Source of the DNA: Campylobacter jejuni
GTDB taxonomy: Bacteria > Campylobacterota > Campylobacteria > Campylobacterales > Campylobacteraceae
DNA length: 64,000 nucleotides
NCBI RefSeq assembly: GCF_001457695.1
Contig: NZ_LN831025.1
Location: forward strand, 1,364,001-1,428,000
Reading direction: 5' to 3'
Shown here: piece after piece, positions 1 through 8,904 of the stretch
Position numbering within the stretch: the first letter of the stretch is position 1
How the letters are laid out: each line of letters begins with the position of its first letter
The notes under the pieces: model-generated
The model's input: the letters and a program-made list of their open reading frames with translations, nothing else
What the model was told of the DNA's origin: nothing
The model's database searches: none
Program-made: the position numbers and the translations under genes

Positions 1-675
1 ATTGATAGACTGATTTACAGCTATCCTTTTGCTATGGCTTTAAAATTTAATACACCTTTATTGGTTTATGGAGAAAATGTTAGTTATGAATATGGAGGTA
101 GTGATACCGAAGAAACTCCTAGCGCCAAAGAAATATTTTTAAATGGTGTAGCTAGTGATTTAGATATAAATGAATTTATAGACGATGAAATCAAAGAAGA
201 AAATTTGCAACTTTTTTTCAATCCAAGCAAAGATAAACTCGATAAACTTGATCCTATTTATCTGAGCTATTTTATAAAATGGAATTCTTACTCAAATTAT
301 ATCTTTGCTAAAAGTCGTGGATTTAGCGATTTGCAAGATGAGTGGGATAGAAGTCATTGTGCAGAAAATTTTGATCAAGTTGATAGTATAGGCTATATCC
401 TACACGCTTGGATGAAATATCCCAAATTTGGTCATGCTATGGCAAGTGATTATGCAGCTCGTTTTGTGCGCTATGGGCTTTTAAGCAGAAAAGAAGCCAT
501 TGAACTCGTGCAAAAAAGAGATCATAAGCTTGACAATAAATGTGTTGAAGATTTTTGCAACTTCATAGGTATTAGCAAAACCACATTTTGGAAAATAGTA
601 GAAAAACACTATAATATGGATTTATTTTATAAAAATGATTTTGGAGAATTTAAATTAAAAAATAAATTACAATAA
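1..675 (+). CDS. ptmG: PtmG, flagellin-sugar amidotransferase (3' part only)
   Basis: The frame is open from base 1, so the gene begins upstream of the window and only the last 224 codons are present. The visible protein resembles the C-terminal half of N-acetyl-sugar amidotransferases of the PseA/WbpG type, an ATP-dependent family that turns an acetamido group on a nonulosonic acid into an acetamidino group. In the C. jejuni flagellar locus this position holds ptmG, linked to the amidino form of legionaminic acid. The ATP-pyrophosphatase loop and any zinc cysteines would lie in the missing N-terminal part. The next gene follows after 17 bases in the same direction. The call rests on position as much as on sequence. 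Confidence 0.75.
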   Translation: MDRLIYSYPFAMALKFNTPLLVYGENVSYEYGGSDTEETPSAKEIFLNGVASDLDINEFIDDEIKEENLQLFFNPSKDKLDKLDPIYLSYFIKWNSYSNYIFAKSRGFSDLQDEWDRSHCAENFDQVDSIGYILHAWMKYPKFGHAMASDYAARFVRYGLLSRKEAIELVQKRDHKLDNKCVEDFCNFIGISKTTFWKIVEKHYNMDLFYKNDFGEFKLKNKLQ

Positions 676-692
676 AAATATAAAGGAAAGAA

Positions 693-1367
693 ATGCAAAA
701 CTCATTAGAAACTTATACAATGAAATATAATGAAAATGGATACGGATTACTTTTTCCAGATGCTCATGTAGTACGTTTTTATGAAAGAATTTTAAAATAC
801 AAACTAAATAAAATAAATGGAAATTTACTTGATTTTGGTTGTGGCAATGGTGTACATTCAGCGTATTTTCAAAGCAAAGGGTTTAAAACCTTCGGAATAG
901 ATATAGTTCCAAGTTTAAAAGAAATTTGGGAGCAAAATATTAGGGGGGGGGGATATTGTAAAATTATAGAACCAAATTCTAGTATCAAAGGACTTTTTGA
1001 TGAAAATATGGATATCATCTTTGCAAATCAAAGTCTTTACTATATACCCTTAAAAGAACTTAAACAAAATATTTTAGAATTTTACGAACTTTTAAACACG
1101 GGTGGAATACTTTTTGCTACAATGATGAGCAAGAAAAATTATTATTTTTCCCACAGTCAAAAAGAAGAAAAAAATGGCTTGAGTAAAGTTGAAATTAATG
1201 GAAGATTAAATGAAACAAGCTTTATACATTTTATTGATAAAGCCCAAGATCTAGAAAATCTTTTTCAACCTTTTGAAACTTTATTTTTAGGAGATTATGA
1301 TCCTATTAATTTTTATAATTTTGAAGGATCAGCACACCATTACATTTATGTAGGTATTAAAAAATAA
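693..1367 (+). CDS. ptmH: PtmH-like SAM-dependent methyltransferase, phase-variable (ON)
   Basis: The protein is 224 residues with a class I methyltransferase fold. Motif I, LLDFGCGNGVH, lies at residues 45-55 and binds S-adenosylmethionine. By position between ptmG and legI it is the gene proposed to N-methylate the acetamidino group of flagellar legionaminic acid. A run of ten G at 943-952 encodes Arg-Gly-Gly-Gly around residues 84-87 and keeps the frame open; gain or loss of one G would truncate the protein soon after motif I. In reference annotations the locus is split at this tract (Cj1325/Cj1326), which fits slippage. The RBS is AAAGGAAAG just before the ATG. Confidence 0.85.
   Translation: MQNSLETYTMKYNENGYGLLFPDAHVVRFYERILKYKLNKINGNLLDFGCGNGVHSAYFQSKGFKTFGIDIVPSLKEIWEQNIRGGGYCKIIEPNSSIKGLFDENMDIIFANQSLYYIPLKELKQNILEFYELLNTGGILFATMMSKKNYYFSHSQKEEKNGLSKVEINGRLNETSFIHFIDKAQDLENLFQPFETLFLGDYDPINFYNFEGSAHHYIYVGIKK
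943..952 (+). repeat. G10 homopolymer, contingency tract in ptmH
   Basis: There are ten consecutive G within the coding region. Runs of eight or more G are known hot spots for slipped-strand mispairing in C. jejuni. The observed length is the in-frame (ON) state. Confidence 0.9.
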
Positions 1368-1369
1368 AA

Positions 1370-1404
1370 TTTTGCCTTTATTTTAAGGCAAAATAAAGGC
1401 AAAA
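1370..1404 (+). promoter_or_regulatory. Overlapping alternative hairpins over the legI ribosome-binding site
   Basis: Bases 1370-1384 and 1390-1404 form a perfect 15-bp inverted repeat with the 5-nt loop AAGGC. The 3' arm contains AAAGG at 1395-1399, the likely Shine-Dalgarno of legI (ATG at 1407). A second stem, 1369-1378 with 1385-1394 (10 bp, loop TATTTT), uses part of the same bases and excludes the first. The + strand has no T-run after the stem, so it does not look like a simple terminator for ptmH. A translational switch is inferred, not shown. Confidence 0.5.
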
Positions 1405-1406
1405 CT

Positions 1407-2411
1407 ATGAAAAAAACTCTTATCATCGCAGAAGCAGGGGTTAATCACAATGGTGATTTAAATTTGGCTAAAAAGTTAATAGAAGTCGCAGCAGACTCAG
1501 GGGCTGATTTTGTTAAATTTCAAAGTTTTAAAGCCAAAAACTGCATCAGTATAAAGGCTAAAAAAGCACCCTATCAGCTTAAAACCACAGCTAGCGATGA
1601 GAGTCAACTTCAAATGGTGCAAAAACTTGAACTCGATCTTAAAGCTCACAAAGAGCTTATCTTGCACGCAAAAAAATGCAATATCGCCTTTCTTTCTACT
1701 CCTTTTGATCTTGAAAGTGTAGATCTTTTAAATGAGTTAGGCTTAAAAATCTTTAAAATTCCAAGCGGAGAAATCACCAATCTACCCTATCTTAAAAAAA
1801 TTGCAAAACTTGATAAAAAAATCATACTTTCAACCGGCATGGCAAATTTAGGCGAGATAGAACAAGCTTTAAATGTGCTTTGCAAAAACGGTACTAAACG
1901 CCAAAACATCACTCTTTTACACTGCACTACAGAATACCCTGCCCCTTTTGATGAGGTCAATCTGAAAGCCATGCAAAGCTTAAAAGATGCTTTTAAACTT
2001 GATGTGGGCTATTCTGATCACACAAGGGGCATACACATTTCCCTAGCTGCGGTTGCCTTAGGAGCTTGTGTGATAGAAAAGCATTTTACCCTAGATAAAA
2101 ATATGTCAGGACCTGATCATAAAGCAAGTTTAGAACCTCAAGAACTAAAAATGCTTTGCACCCAAATAAGACAAATACAAAAGGCAATGGGTGATGGCAT
2201 AAAAAAAGCAAGTAAAAGCGAACAAAAAAATATCAACATAGTAAGAAAAAGTTTAGTCGCTAAAAAAGATATCCAAAAAGGAGAAATTTTTAACGAAGGA
2301 AATCTTACTACCAAACGCCCCGCAAATGGTATAAGTGCTATGAGATATGAAGAGTTTTTAGGTAAAATTGCTACTAAAAACTACAAAGAAGATGAGCTTA
2401 TCCGTGAGTAA
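1407..2411 (+). CDS. legI: Legionaminic acid synthase (NeuB family)
   Basis: This enzyme condenses 2,4-diacetamido-2,4,6-trideoxymannose with phosphoenolpyruvate to make N,N'-diacetyllegionaminic acid in the cytoplasm. The 334-residue length is normal for NeuB-like synthases. An N-terminal TIM-barrel starts at IIAEAGVNHNGD (about residues 6-17), and a C-terminal SAF/antifreeze-like domain follows from about residue 280 (SLVAKKDIQKGE, then RPANGIS). It corresponds to neuB2/ptmC of C. jejuni. The stop overlaps the start of legG. Its RBS is buried in a strong potential hairpin (1370-1404). Confidence 0.93.
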   Translation: MKKTLIIAEAGVNHNGDLNLAKKLIEVAADSGADFVKFQSFKAKNCISIKAKKAPYQLKTTASDESQLQMVQKLELDLKAHKELILHAKKCNIAFLSTPFDLESVDLLNELGLKIFKIPSGEITNLPYLKKIAKLDKKIILSTGMANLGEIEQALNVLCKNGTKRQNITLLHCTTEYPAPFDEVNLKAMQSLKDAFKLDVGYSDHTRGIHISLAAVALGACVIEKHFTLDKNMSGPDHKASLEPQELKMLCTQIRQIQKAMGDGIKKASKSEQKNINIVRKSLVAKKDIQKGEIFNEGNLTTKRPANGISAMRYEEFLGKIATKNYKEDELIRE

Positions 2412-3558
2412 AAGAAAAATTTGTATAGTCAGTGCAACAAGGGCTGAATGGTATCTTTTAAGAAATTTATGTCATGAAATTCAAAACGATAAAGATCTAA
2501 GCCTTCAAATCATCGCTACAGGAGCACATTTAAGCCCTGAGTTTGGACTCACTTATAAAGAAATAGAAAAAGAATTTAAAATCACTAAGAAAATTCCTAT
2601 CCTACTTGCAAATGATGATAAAATAAGCCTTTGCAAAAGCATGAGTTTAGCTTTTAGTGCTTTTAGCGATGCTTTTGAAGACTTAAAACCTGATATGGTG
2701 GTAATTTTAGGCGATCGTTATGAAATGCTTAGCGTAGCAAGTGTATGTCTTTTGATGCACATACCTTTAGTGCATTTATGTGGCGGGGAGCTTACTTTAG
2801 GGGCTATTGATGATAGTATAAGACACAGCATTTCAAAAATGTCACATTTACATTTTGTAAGTCATGAAATTTATAAAAAAAGGCTTTTGCAACTTGGAGA
2901 AGAAGAAAAAAGGGTTTTTAATATAGGTTCTTTAGCTTCTACTATCATAAAAAATATGAATTTTTTAAACAAAAAAGATTTAGAAAAAGCCTTAGAAATG
3001 AAACTAGATAAAGAACTTTACTTAATCACTTATCATCCTTTAACCTTAAATGTAAAAAATACTCAAAAAGAGATTAAAACCTTACTTAAAAAACTTGACA
3101 CCCTTAAAAACGCAAGTTTGATTTTTACCAAAGCAAATGCCGATGAAAATGGACTTTTAATCAATGAAATTTTGCAAAATTACTGCCAAAAAAACTCACA
3201 CAAGGCTAAACTTTTTGATAATCTTGGCTCACAAAAATACCTAAGTCTTATGAAAATAGCCAAAGCCATGATAGGCAATTCTTCAAGCGGTATTAGTGAA
3301 AGTCCTTTTTTTAAAACTCCTTGCATTAATATAGGCGATAGACAAAAAGGGCGTTTAAGAACTCAAAATATCATTGATTGCGAAATCAACGATCTTGATC
3401 AAGCTTTTGAAAAATTAGAAAGCAAAGAATTTAAACAAAATTTAAAAAATTTTAAAAACCCTTATGATAATGATAAAAATCCCAATAAATTCATAAAAAC
3501 TTGCCTAAAAAATGCAAATTTAGATACAATTTTACATAAAAATTTCATCGATTTATAA
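2404..3558 (+). CDS. legG: GDP-sugar 2-epimerase (hydrolysing), NeuC family
   Basis: LegG removes the nucleotide from GDP-diacetylbacillosamine and inverts C2, giving the trideoxymannose substrate of LegI. The protein has the NeuC/WecB epimerase fold, with VSATRAEWYLL near the N terminus, ILGDRYEML about residues 100-108, CGGELT, and the C-terminal GNSSSGISESP nucleotide-binding segment. I chose GTG at 2404, which gives 384 residues, the length I recall for Cj1328, and an 8-bp overlap with legI. ATG at 2392 (388 residues) and TTG at 2368 are alternatives, but neither has a well-spaced RBS. Confidence 0.9.
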   Translation: MSKRKICIVSATRAEWYLLRNLCHEIQNDKDLSLQIIATGAHLSPEFGLTYKEIEKEFKITKKIPILLANDDKISLCKSMSLAFSAFSDAFEDLKPDMVVILGDRYEMLSVASVCLLMHIPLVHLCGGELTLGAIDDSIRHSISKMSHLHFVSHEIYKKRLLQLGEEEKRVFNIGSLASTIIKNMNFLNKKDLEKALEMKLDKELYLITYHPLTLNVKNTQKEIKTLLKKLDTLKNASLIFTKANADENGLLINEILQNYCQKNSHKAKLFDNLGSQKYLSLMKIAKAMIGNSSSGISESPFFKTPCINIGDRQKGRLRTQNIIDCEINDLDQAFEKLESKEFKQNLKNFKNPYDNDKNPNKFIKTCLKNANLDTILHKNFIDL

Positions 3559-3566
3559 GGCTTAGT

Positions 3567-4592
3567 GTGGATATAAACAAACTCAAACTCACCCCTGATT
3601 CAAGCATAGAAGAAGCTTTAAAAATAGTCGGGCAAGAACGCGTTAGACTAGGCATTATAGTTGATAAAAAGGATAAATTTTTAGGAGTCATTAGCGATTC
3701 AAACATCAGAAAAGCTTTAATTAGTGGCAAAACTTTAAAAGATAGTATCAAGGATATTTACACTAAAAATCCCATCACCATAAAAGAAAACACAAGCAAA
3801 GAACAGCTTTTAAAAATTTCTGCTAAAACCGATATTTATGATTTTCCTGTTTTAGATGAAAAAGGGCAAATTCTTTCCATAAAATCTGTCTCATCGCTCT
3901 TAAAAGCCAATCCAAACTCCATTATCATCATGGCTGGTGGCTTAGGCTCTCGCTTAAAAGAGCTGACTAAAGATACTCCAAAACCCATGCTAAAAGTAGG
4001 CAAAAAGCCTATTTTAGAAAGTATAGTCCAAAGGCTTAAAAATCAAAATTTTGAAAATTTTATCTTTTGTGTGAATTATAAAAAACAAATCATAGAAGAT
4101 TATTTTCAAAAAGGGCAAAAATTTGGGGTTAAAATTTCTTATATTAAAGAGCGTAAAAAACTAGGCACAGCAGGAGCTTTAAGCCTTATAAAACAAGAAT
4201 TTAAAGAAAGTTTTATCGTTATGAATGCAGACATTTTAACCGAGCTTGATTTTAATGATCTTTTAAAAGCGCATAAAAAATCAAAAGCTTTAATGAGCGT
4301 TTGCGTGCGTGAGTTTGAGCAACAAATTCCTTATGGAGTGATCACTCAAAAACAAGGTTTTATAGAAAATATAGAAGAAAAACCTACCCAAAAATTCCTA
4401 GTAAGTGCGGGGATTTATGTACTTGAAAATGAAATTTTAAATTTAATTGCTAAAAATGAATACCTAGATATGCCAGAACTCATCAAACTCGCTCTGCAAA
4501 AAGGTAAGGTAAATACCTATATCATCAATGATTATTGGATCGACATTGGAAGGCCAGATGAGTTTTTAAAAGCCAATGAGGATTTTAAATGA
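3567..4592 (+). CDS. ptmE: PtmE, glucosamine-1-phosphate guanylyltransferase with CBS pair
   Basis: PtmE makes GDP-glucosamine, the nucleotide sugar that commits material to the legionaminic pathway (GDP route, unlike the UDP route of pseudaminic acid). Two CBS domains fill residues 1 to about 115, including VISDSN and DFPVLDEKG. A sugar nucleotidyltransferase domain runs from about 118 to 341, with MAGGLGSRL at 122-130, then TPKPMLKVGKKPI. The start is GTG, eight bases after the legG stop. The last four bases overlap ptmF. The CBS pair suggests allosteric control by an adenosyl ligand, but no ligand can be read from the sequence. Confidence 0.9.
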   Translation: MDINKLKLTPDSSIEEALKIVGQERVRLGIIVDKKDKFLGVISDSNIRKALISGKTLKDSIKDIYTKNPITIKENTSKEQLLKISAKTDIYDFPVLDEKGQILSIKSVSSLLKANPNSIIIMAGGLGSRLKELTKDTPKPMLKVGKKPILESIVQRLKNQNFENFIFCVNYKKQIIEDYFQKGQKFGVKISYIKERKKLGTAGALSLIKQEFKESFIVMNADILTELDFNDLLKAHKKSKALMSVCVREFEQQIPYGVITQKQGFIENIEEKPTQKFLVSAGIYVLENEILNLIAKNEYLDMPELIKLALQKGKVNTYIINDYWIDIGRPDEFLKANEDFK

Positions 4593-5494
4593 AAGTCTTA
4601 ATCATAGGCTTTGGAAGCATAGGAAAAAAGCATTTTTTAGCCTTAAAAAATTTAAAGTATGAAGTAAGTTTGCTTTCTTTAAGTGCTAAAAAAGAAGAGT
4701 TTGAAAAAACTCAAATCTATCGTTCCTTAAAAGAATGTCATTTAAATGAATTTGATCTTTTTATCATCGCAAATATCACCACAGAGCATTTTAACACCTT
4801 AAAAGCTTTAAATGAGCTCGTAAAAGATAAAATCATACTCGTAGAAAAACCTTTATTTGAAAAGGTGCAAAATTTCACAAGCTCAAAAAATCACATTTAT
4901 GTAGCGTATTTACTGCGTTTTCATCCTGTGATTGTAGCTTTAAAAAAACTTTTAAAAGGTGAAAAAATTTATTTTGCTAGTTTGGTTTGCAATTCTTATT
5001 TGCCCCATTGGAGGGCTTTAGACTACAGGCAAAATTACAGCGCTAAAAAAGAGCTAGGTGGTGGGGTTTTACTCGATCTTTCTCATGAAATCGATCTAGC
5101 CTTTTTTCTTTTTGGAAACTTAGAGCTTATATACTCCCAAAATGCTAAAATTTCAGAGCTTGACATAACAAGCGATGATTTTGCCTTTTTGGCTTTAAAA
5201 AATTCACAAGAAGCTAAAATTCATATAGAATTAGACTATTTTTCTAAATTTAACAAAAGAGAAATTACCATTCACACTTTAGAAAAAAGCTTTAAAGCCG
5301 ATTTAATAAACAATAAAATCGAAATTTATCACAAAGATCAAAGTCAAAAAATCTTAAATTTTGAAAACGATACGATAAAAACCCTTCAAAATTTACATCA
5401 AGCAATCTCTGAAAAAGACAAAGAACTTTGCGATCTTAAGCAAGCTTTAAAAGTACTTGAACTTTGTGATGAAGTAAGGAAAAAAAATGGCTGA
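4589..5494 (+). CDS. ptmF: PtmF, Gfo/Idh/MocA-type NAD-dependent oxidoreductase
   Basis: The 301-residue protein has an N-terminal Rossmann nucleotide-binding motif IGFGSIGKKH at residues 6-15. A conserved EKP follows (VEKPLF), as in Gfo/Idh/MocA sugar dehydrogenases. In this pathway PtmF and PtmA have been proposed to supply glucosamine-6-phosphate from fructose-6-phosphate before PtmE; the exact step is known from family work, not from this sequence. ATGA overlap with ptmE and an 8-base overlap with legF place it firmly inside the operon. Confidence 0.85.
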   Translation: MKVLIIGFGSIGKKHFLALKNLKYEVSLLSLSAKKEEFEKTQIYRSLKECHLNEFDLFIIANITTEHFNTLKALNELVKDKIILVEKPLFEKVQNFTSSKNHIYVAYLLRFHPVIVALKKLLKGEKIYFASLVCNSYLPHWRALDYRQNYSAKKELGGGVLLDLSHEIDLAFFLFGNLELIYSQNAKISELDITSDDFAFLALKNSQEAKIHIELDYFSKFNKREITIHTLEKSFKADLINNKIEIYHKDQSQKILNFENDTIKTLQNLHQAISEKDKELCDLKQALKVLELCDEVRKKNG

Positions 5495-6194
5495 AATTTT
5501 ATGCACCATTTGTGCTAGAGGTGGAAGTAAAGGCGTTAAAAACAAAAATATTAGAAAGATTAACGAACTTGAAATGATAGCTTATAGCATCATACAAGCT
5601 CAAAATTCAAAGCTTTTTAAACACATAGTCATAAGTACTGATAGTGATGAAATCGCAAGTGTAGCCCAAAAATACGATGCTGAAGTTTTTTTTAAAAGAG
5701 AAGCCCATCTTGCCAATGATCAGGCTGCAAAACTTCCTGTCATGCGTGATGCCTTGCTAAGAAGTGAAGAGCACTTTAAAACGCGTTTTGAAACTCTCAT
5801 AGACTTAGATGCTTCAGCCCCGCTTCGCTCAAGCCTTGATATAAAAAAAGCTTATGAAAGTTTTGTTAAAAATGATAATTCCAATCTCATCACCGCAGTT
5901 CCTGCTAGACGCAATCCTTATTTTAACCTCGTAGAAATACAAAATAACAAGGTAGTAAAATCCAAAGAAGGAAATTTTACCACTCGCCAAAGTGCCCCAA
6001 AATGCTACGATATGAACGCTAGTATTTATATCTTTAAAAGGGATTATCTTTTAGAAAATGATAGTGTTTTTGGAGAAAAAACAGGGCTTTTTGTAATGGA
6101 TGAAAGCACGGCTTTTGATATTGATAGCGAGCTTGATTTTAAAATCGTAGAGTTTTTAATCTCTTTAAAAAATTTATCTCCAAAGGATTTTTAA
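5487..6194 (+). CDS. legF: CMP-legionaminic acid synthetase
   Basis: LegF (also called PtmB) activates legionaminic acid with CTP to CMP-Leg, the donor for flagellin glycosyltransfer. The CMP-sialate synthetase signature CARGGSKGVKNKN lies at residues 8-20 and forms the CTP-binding loop. Further conserved pieces are TDSDEIA and LDASAPLRS (here DASA where many members have DATSP). The 235-residue length is usual. The ATG has AAGGAAAAAA before it, inside the end of ptmF. The last base is shared with the ATG of ptmA. Confidence 0.92.
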   Translation: MAEILCTICARGGSKGVKNKNIRKINELEMIAYSIIQAQNSKLFKHIVISTDSDEIASVAQKYDAEVFFKREAHLANDQAAKLPVMRDALLRSEEHFKTRFETLIDLDASAPLRSSLDIKKAYESFVKNDNSNLITAVPARRNPYFNLVEIQNNKVVKSKEGNFTTRQSAPKCYDMNASIYIFKRDYLLENDSVFGEKTGLFVMDESTAFDIDSELDFKIVEFLISLKNLSPKDF

Positions 6195-6964
6195 TGCTTG
6201 AAAATAAGATCATCTTTGTAACAGGAGCTTGCGGACGCATAGGTAAAGCGCTTTGCAAAAAAATACTTCTTAGCAAAGGTATCCCTATACTCGCAGATAT
6301 CAACAAAGAATGCTTAAATAAATTGCAAGAAAATTTAGAAACAAATTTTAAAACAAAACTTTTAAGCTTAGAACTTGACATCACCAAACAAGAAAGTTTA
6401 CAAATTGCCCTTCAAAAAAGTCAAGAAAGATACGGCAAAATCGATGCTTTTGTTAACTCAAGCTATCCTTTTGGCAAAGATTGGGGTAAAACGCCTTATT
6501 ATGAACTCAAATACGAACAAATTTGTGAAAGTTTAAATTTACATTTAGCAGGCTTTATGCTGGCTGCTCAAGAATTTGTGAAATTTTTTAAACAACAAGG
6601 CTATGGCAATATCATCAATCTTAGCTCCATCATGGGAGTTTATGCGCCAAAATTTGAAAACTATGAAGGCACTTCCATGCAAAGCTCTTTAGAATATAGC
6701 GTGATAAAAGCAGGGATTAACCACATGGGTACTTGGCTAGCTAAAGAGCTTTTTAATCAAAACATACGCGTTAATACCCTAGCAAGCGGGGGAATTTTAG
6801 ACAATCAAAACGAACTTTTTTTAAAAGCTTATAGAAAATGTTGTGCGAGTAAAGGCATGTTAGATGCAGATGATATATGTGGAACTTTGGTGTTTTTGCT
6901 TAGTGATGAGAGTAGATTTATCACAGGGCAAACCTTAGTGGTAGATGATGGATGGGGCTTATGA
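6194..6964 (+). CDS. ptmA: PtmA, short-chain dehydrogenase/reductase
   Basis: This is a classical SDR of 256 residues. The cofactor motif TGACGRIG is at 10-17, the catalytic serine is in NLSS near 143-144, and the YxxxK pair is Tyr167 and Lys171. It belongs to the legionaminic set and is thought to work with PtmF in making the glucosamine precursor. The gene starts with the last base of the legF stop codon and ends on the ATG of the first maf gene, so translation is probably coupled through the whole series. Confidence 0.88.
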   Translation: MLENKIIFVTGACGRIGKALCKKILLSKGIPILADINKECLNKLQENLETNFKTKLLSLELDITKQESLQIALQKSQERYGKIDAFVNSSYPFGKDWGKTPYYELKYEQICESLNLHLAGFMLAAQEFVKFFKQQGYGNIINLSSIMGVYAPKFENYEGTSMQSSLEYSVIKAGINHMGTWLAKELFNQNIRVNTLASGGILDNQNELFLKAYRKCCASKGMLDADDICGTLVFLLSDESRFITGQTLVVDDGWGL

Positions 6965-8904
6965 TGACCTTCACCCCTACTCAAAAAGAACTCTTTAACA
7001 AAAACATTGAGGCTTTAAGTAATATTCTTTTAAAAGAAAGTTTAAAAGAAATTAAATCAAGTAAATTTGAACTTATCTTAGGTAAAGATAATCTAGATAT
7101 CAATCTAAAAGATACAAGTGATAATACTTTTCTTTATGAAAATGTTATTGATGAATTAAACTCTATGCTAAATACTTATAATGATAAATATCTACTTTAT
7201 CCTGTATTATATTTTTATGGTTTTGGAAATGGAATTTTATTTAAAGCTTTATTGCAAAATAAAAATCATCAGCATATTGTTGTTTTTGAAAAAGATATAG
7301 AAATCATTTGGATCATGTTTCATATCTTAGATTTTTCAAATGAATTGCAAAATTCAAGATTGATGATTTTGCAAACAAGTTCTTTGGATATAGAATTTTT
7401 TTCTAATTTTTGCTCTAGCAAACCTTTCTTTCAATTTTCTAGAATTTATTTTTTAGAACTGATGAGTCATTATTATGAAAGATTTCATGAGGATGTTTTA
7501 GAATTGAATAAGAAATTAGCAGAAACTTTTAAATATTCTATTGTTTCTCATGGTAATGATCCTCTGGATGCTCTTCAAGGCATAGAGCAATTTGTTTATA
7601 ACTTACCTCAAATGATCACTCATCCTAGTTATACAAAACTCCTTTCTAAAAGAAAAAATTTAAGTGATACAGCTATTATTGTTTCTACAGGACCATCTCT
7701 TACTAAACAACTTCCTTTGTTAAAAAAATATGCTAATAAAGCTACAATTTTTTGTGCCGATAGTGCTTATCCTATTTTGGCTAAACATGATATCAAGCCT
7801 GATTATGTTTGCATGCTTGAAAGAAGTGAATTTACGGCTGAATTTTTTAATCATGATTTTGGGGAATTTGATAGGGAGGTTTGTTTTATTATTAAATCTG
7901 TAGTACACCCTAATGCCATAAATTACCTAACCAAAAAAACCGATAATTTTACCCTAGTTTCAACCTATGCAAGTTTTATAAATTATTTAAAACTGGATCA
8001 TTTTGGGTATTTTAATATGGGATTTAGCGTTGCACATATGGCTTGTTATCTTTCTTTGCATTTAAAACATAAAAACATCATTTTCATAGGACAGGATTTA
8101 GCCTATGCAAAAAATGGTAATTCTCATCCTGATGATTATCAAAACTCAGCCACCTATGAAAGTAAGGCGCATGAACCTATTTTAACTAAGGCTTATGGGG
8201 GGAAAGGAGAAGTTAAAACTCATCATGTTTGGCTTATGTTTAAACAAAATTTAGAACAAGACATAGAAAAAATACAAAAATATTTAGATACTAAAGTTTA
8301 CAACTGCACCGAAGGGGGAGCAAGGATAAAAGGAGCCATAGAAAAACCTTTTCTTTGGGCTTGTGAGAATTTACTTGATAAAGATTTAAATAAACCTTTT
8401 GAAAAATTAGAACCTTTAAGTTTAAATAAACAAAATGAGTTTTTACTTAAGGCTTATTATAAAGTTTATCAAAGTATTAAGCATTGTAGAGATTTTAACG
8501 ATAATTTTATTAAAGTTTATGATAAAATAAAAAACTCTTTTATGAGTTTACAAAATTCTCAAAAAAATGAAATTTTTATTCAAGAAATTATTCAAGATAT
8601 AGACAAAACCAAAACTCAAATAGATGAACTTTACAATACTCAAAAAGATTTGATACAAATTTTAGGTCCTTTACTGACACAATTTGAACTTAATCTTGCT
8701 AGAATTTATGTTTTAAATCCTAAAACCAAAGAAGATGCTTTTAATAAAAGTATTCTTTGGATAAAAGAACATTTAGAATTTATGGAATTAGTTTATGGAC
8801 ATATTAAAGCACAAGAAAATGCTTTGATTAAAAATATACTTCCTTTAGAAGAAAAACTTAAAGAAAGAAAATTAGATAAATGGATGGAAAGGGTGAGAAG
8901 GTGA
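6964..8904 (+). CDS. pseD: Maf/DUF115 motility accessory factor, PseD-like
   Basis: Maf proteins transfer nonulosonic acid sugars to flagellin serine/threonine before export. The central DUF115 (MptE-like) core is recognised from IIVSTGPSLTKQLPLLKKY, the CADSAYPILAK segment, and the later IIFIGQDLAYAKNG and YNCTEGGARI. I chose ATG at 6964, which gives MTFTPTQ as in the paralogue at 10773 and leaves six bases after GGGG; ATG at 6952 or 6961 is possible. Stretches of the N and C termini are almost identical to the gene at 10773-12725. The position (first maf after ptmA) matches Cj1333/pseD; the substrate cannot be read from sequence. Confidence 0.85.
   Translation: MTFTPTQKELFNKNIEALSNILLKESLKEIKSSKFELILGKDNLDINLKDTSDNTFLYENVIDELNSMLNTYNDKYLLYPVLYFYGFGNGILFKALLQNKNHQHIVVFEKDIEIIWIMFHILDFSNELQNSRLMILQTSSLDIEFFSNFCSSKPFFQFSRIYFLELMSHYYERFHEDVLELNKKLAETFKYSIVSHGNDPLDALQGIEQFVYNLPQMITHPSYTKLLSKRKNLSDTAIIVSTGPSLTKQLPLLKKYANKATIFCADSAYPILAKHDIKPDYVCMLERSEFTAEFFNHDFGEFDREVCFIIKSVVHPNAINYLTKKTDNFTLVSTYASFINYLKLDHFGYFNMGFSVAHMACYLSLHLKHKNIIFIGQDLAYAKNGNSHPDDYQNSATYESKAHEPILTKAYGGKGEVKTHHVWLMFKQNLEQDIEKIQKYLDTKVYNCTEGGARIKGAIEKPFLWACENLLDKDLNKPFEKLEPLSLNKQNEFLLKAYYKVYQSIKHCRDFNDNFIKVYDKIKNSFMSLQNSQKNEIFIQEIIQDIDKTKTQIDELYNTQKDLIQILGPLLTQFELNLARIYVLNPKTKEDAFNKSILWIKEHLEFMELVYGHIKAQENALIKNILPLEEKLKERKLDKWMERVRR

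Noticed and set aside
1369-1404. Hairpin as an ordinary terminator for ptmH
   Set aside because: No T-run follows the stem on the + strand (it is followed by CTATGAAAAAA), and the stem covers the legI RBS, so control of translation fits better. The - strand has a T-rich tail, but no gene is read in that direction here.
2368-2403. Longer LegG starting at TTG 2368
   Set aside because: It would add 12 residues overlapping legI without an RBS and exceed the usual family length.
8197-8202. G6 run in the first maf gene as a further contingency tract
   Set aside because: Six G is below the length at which slippage is normally frequent in C. jejuni.
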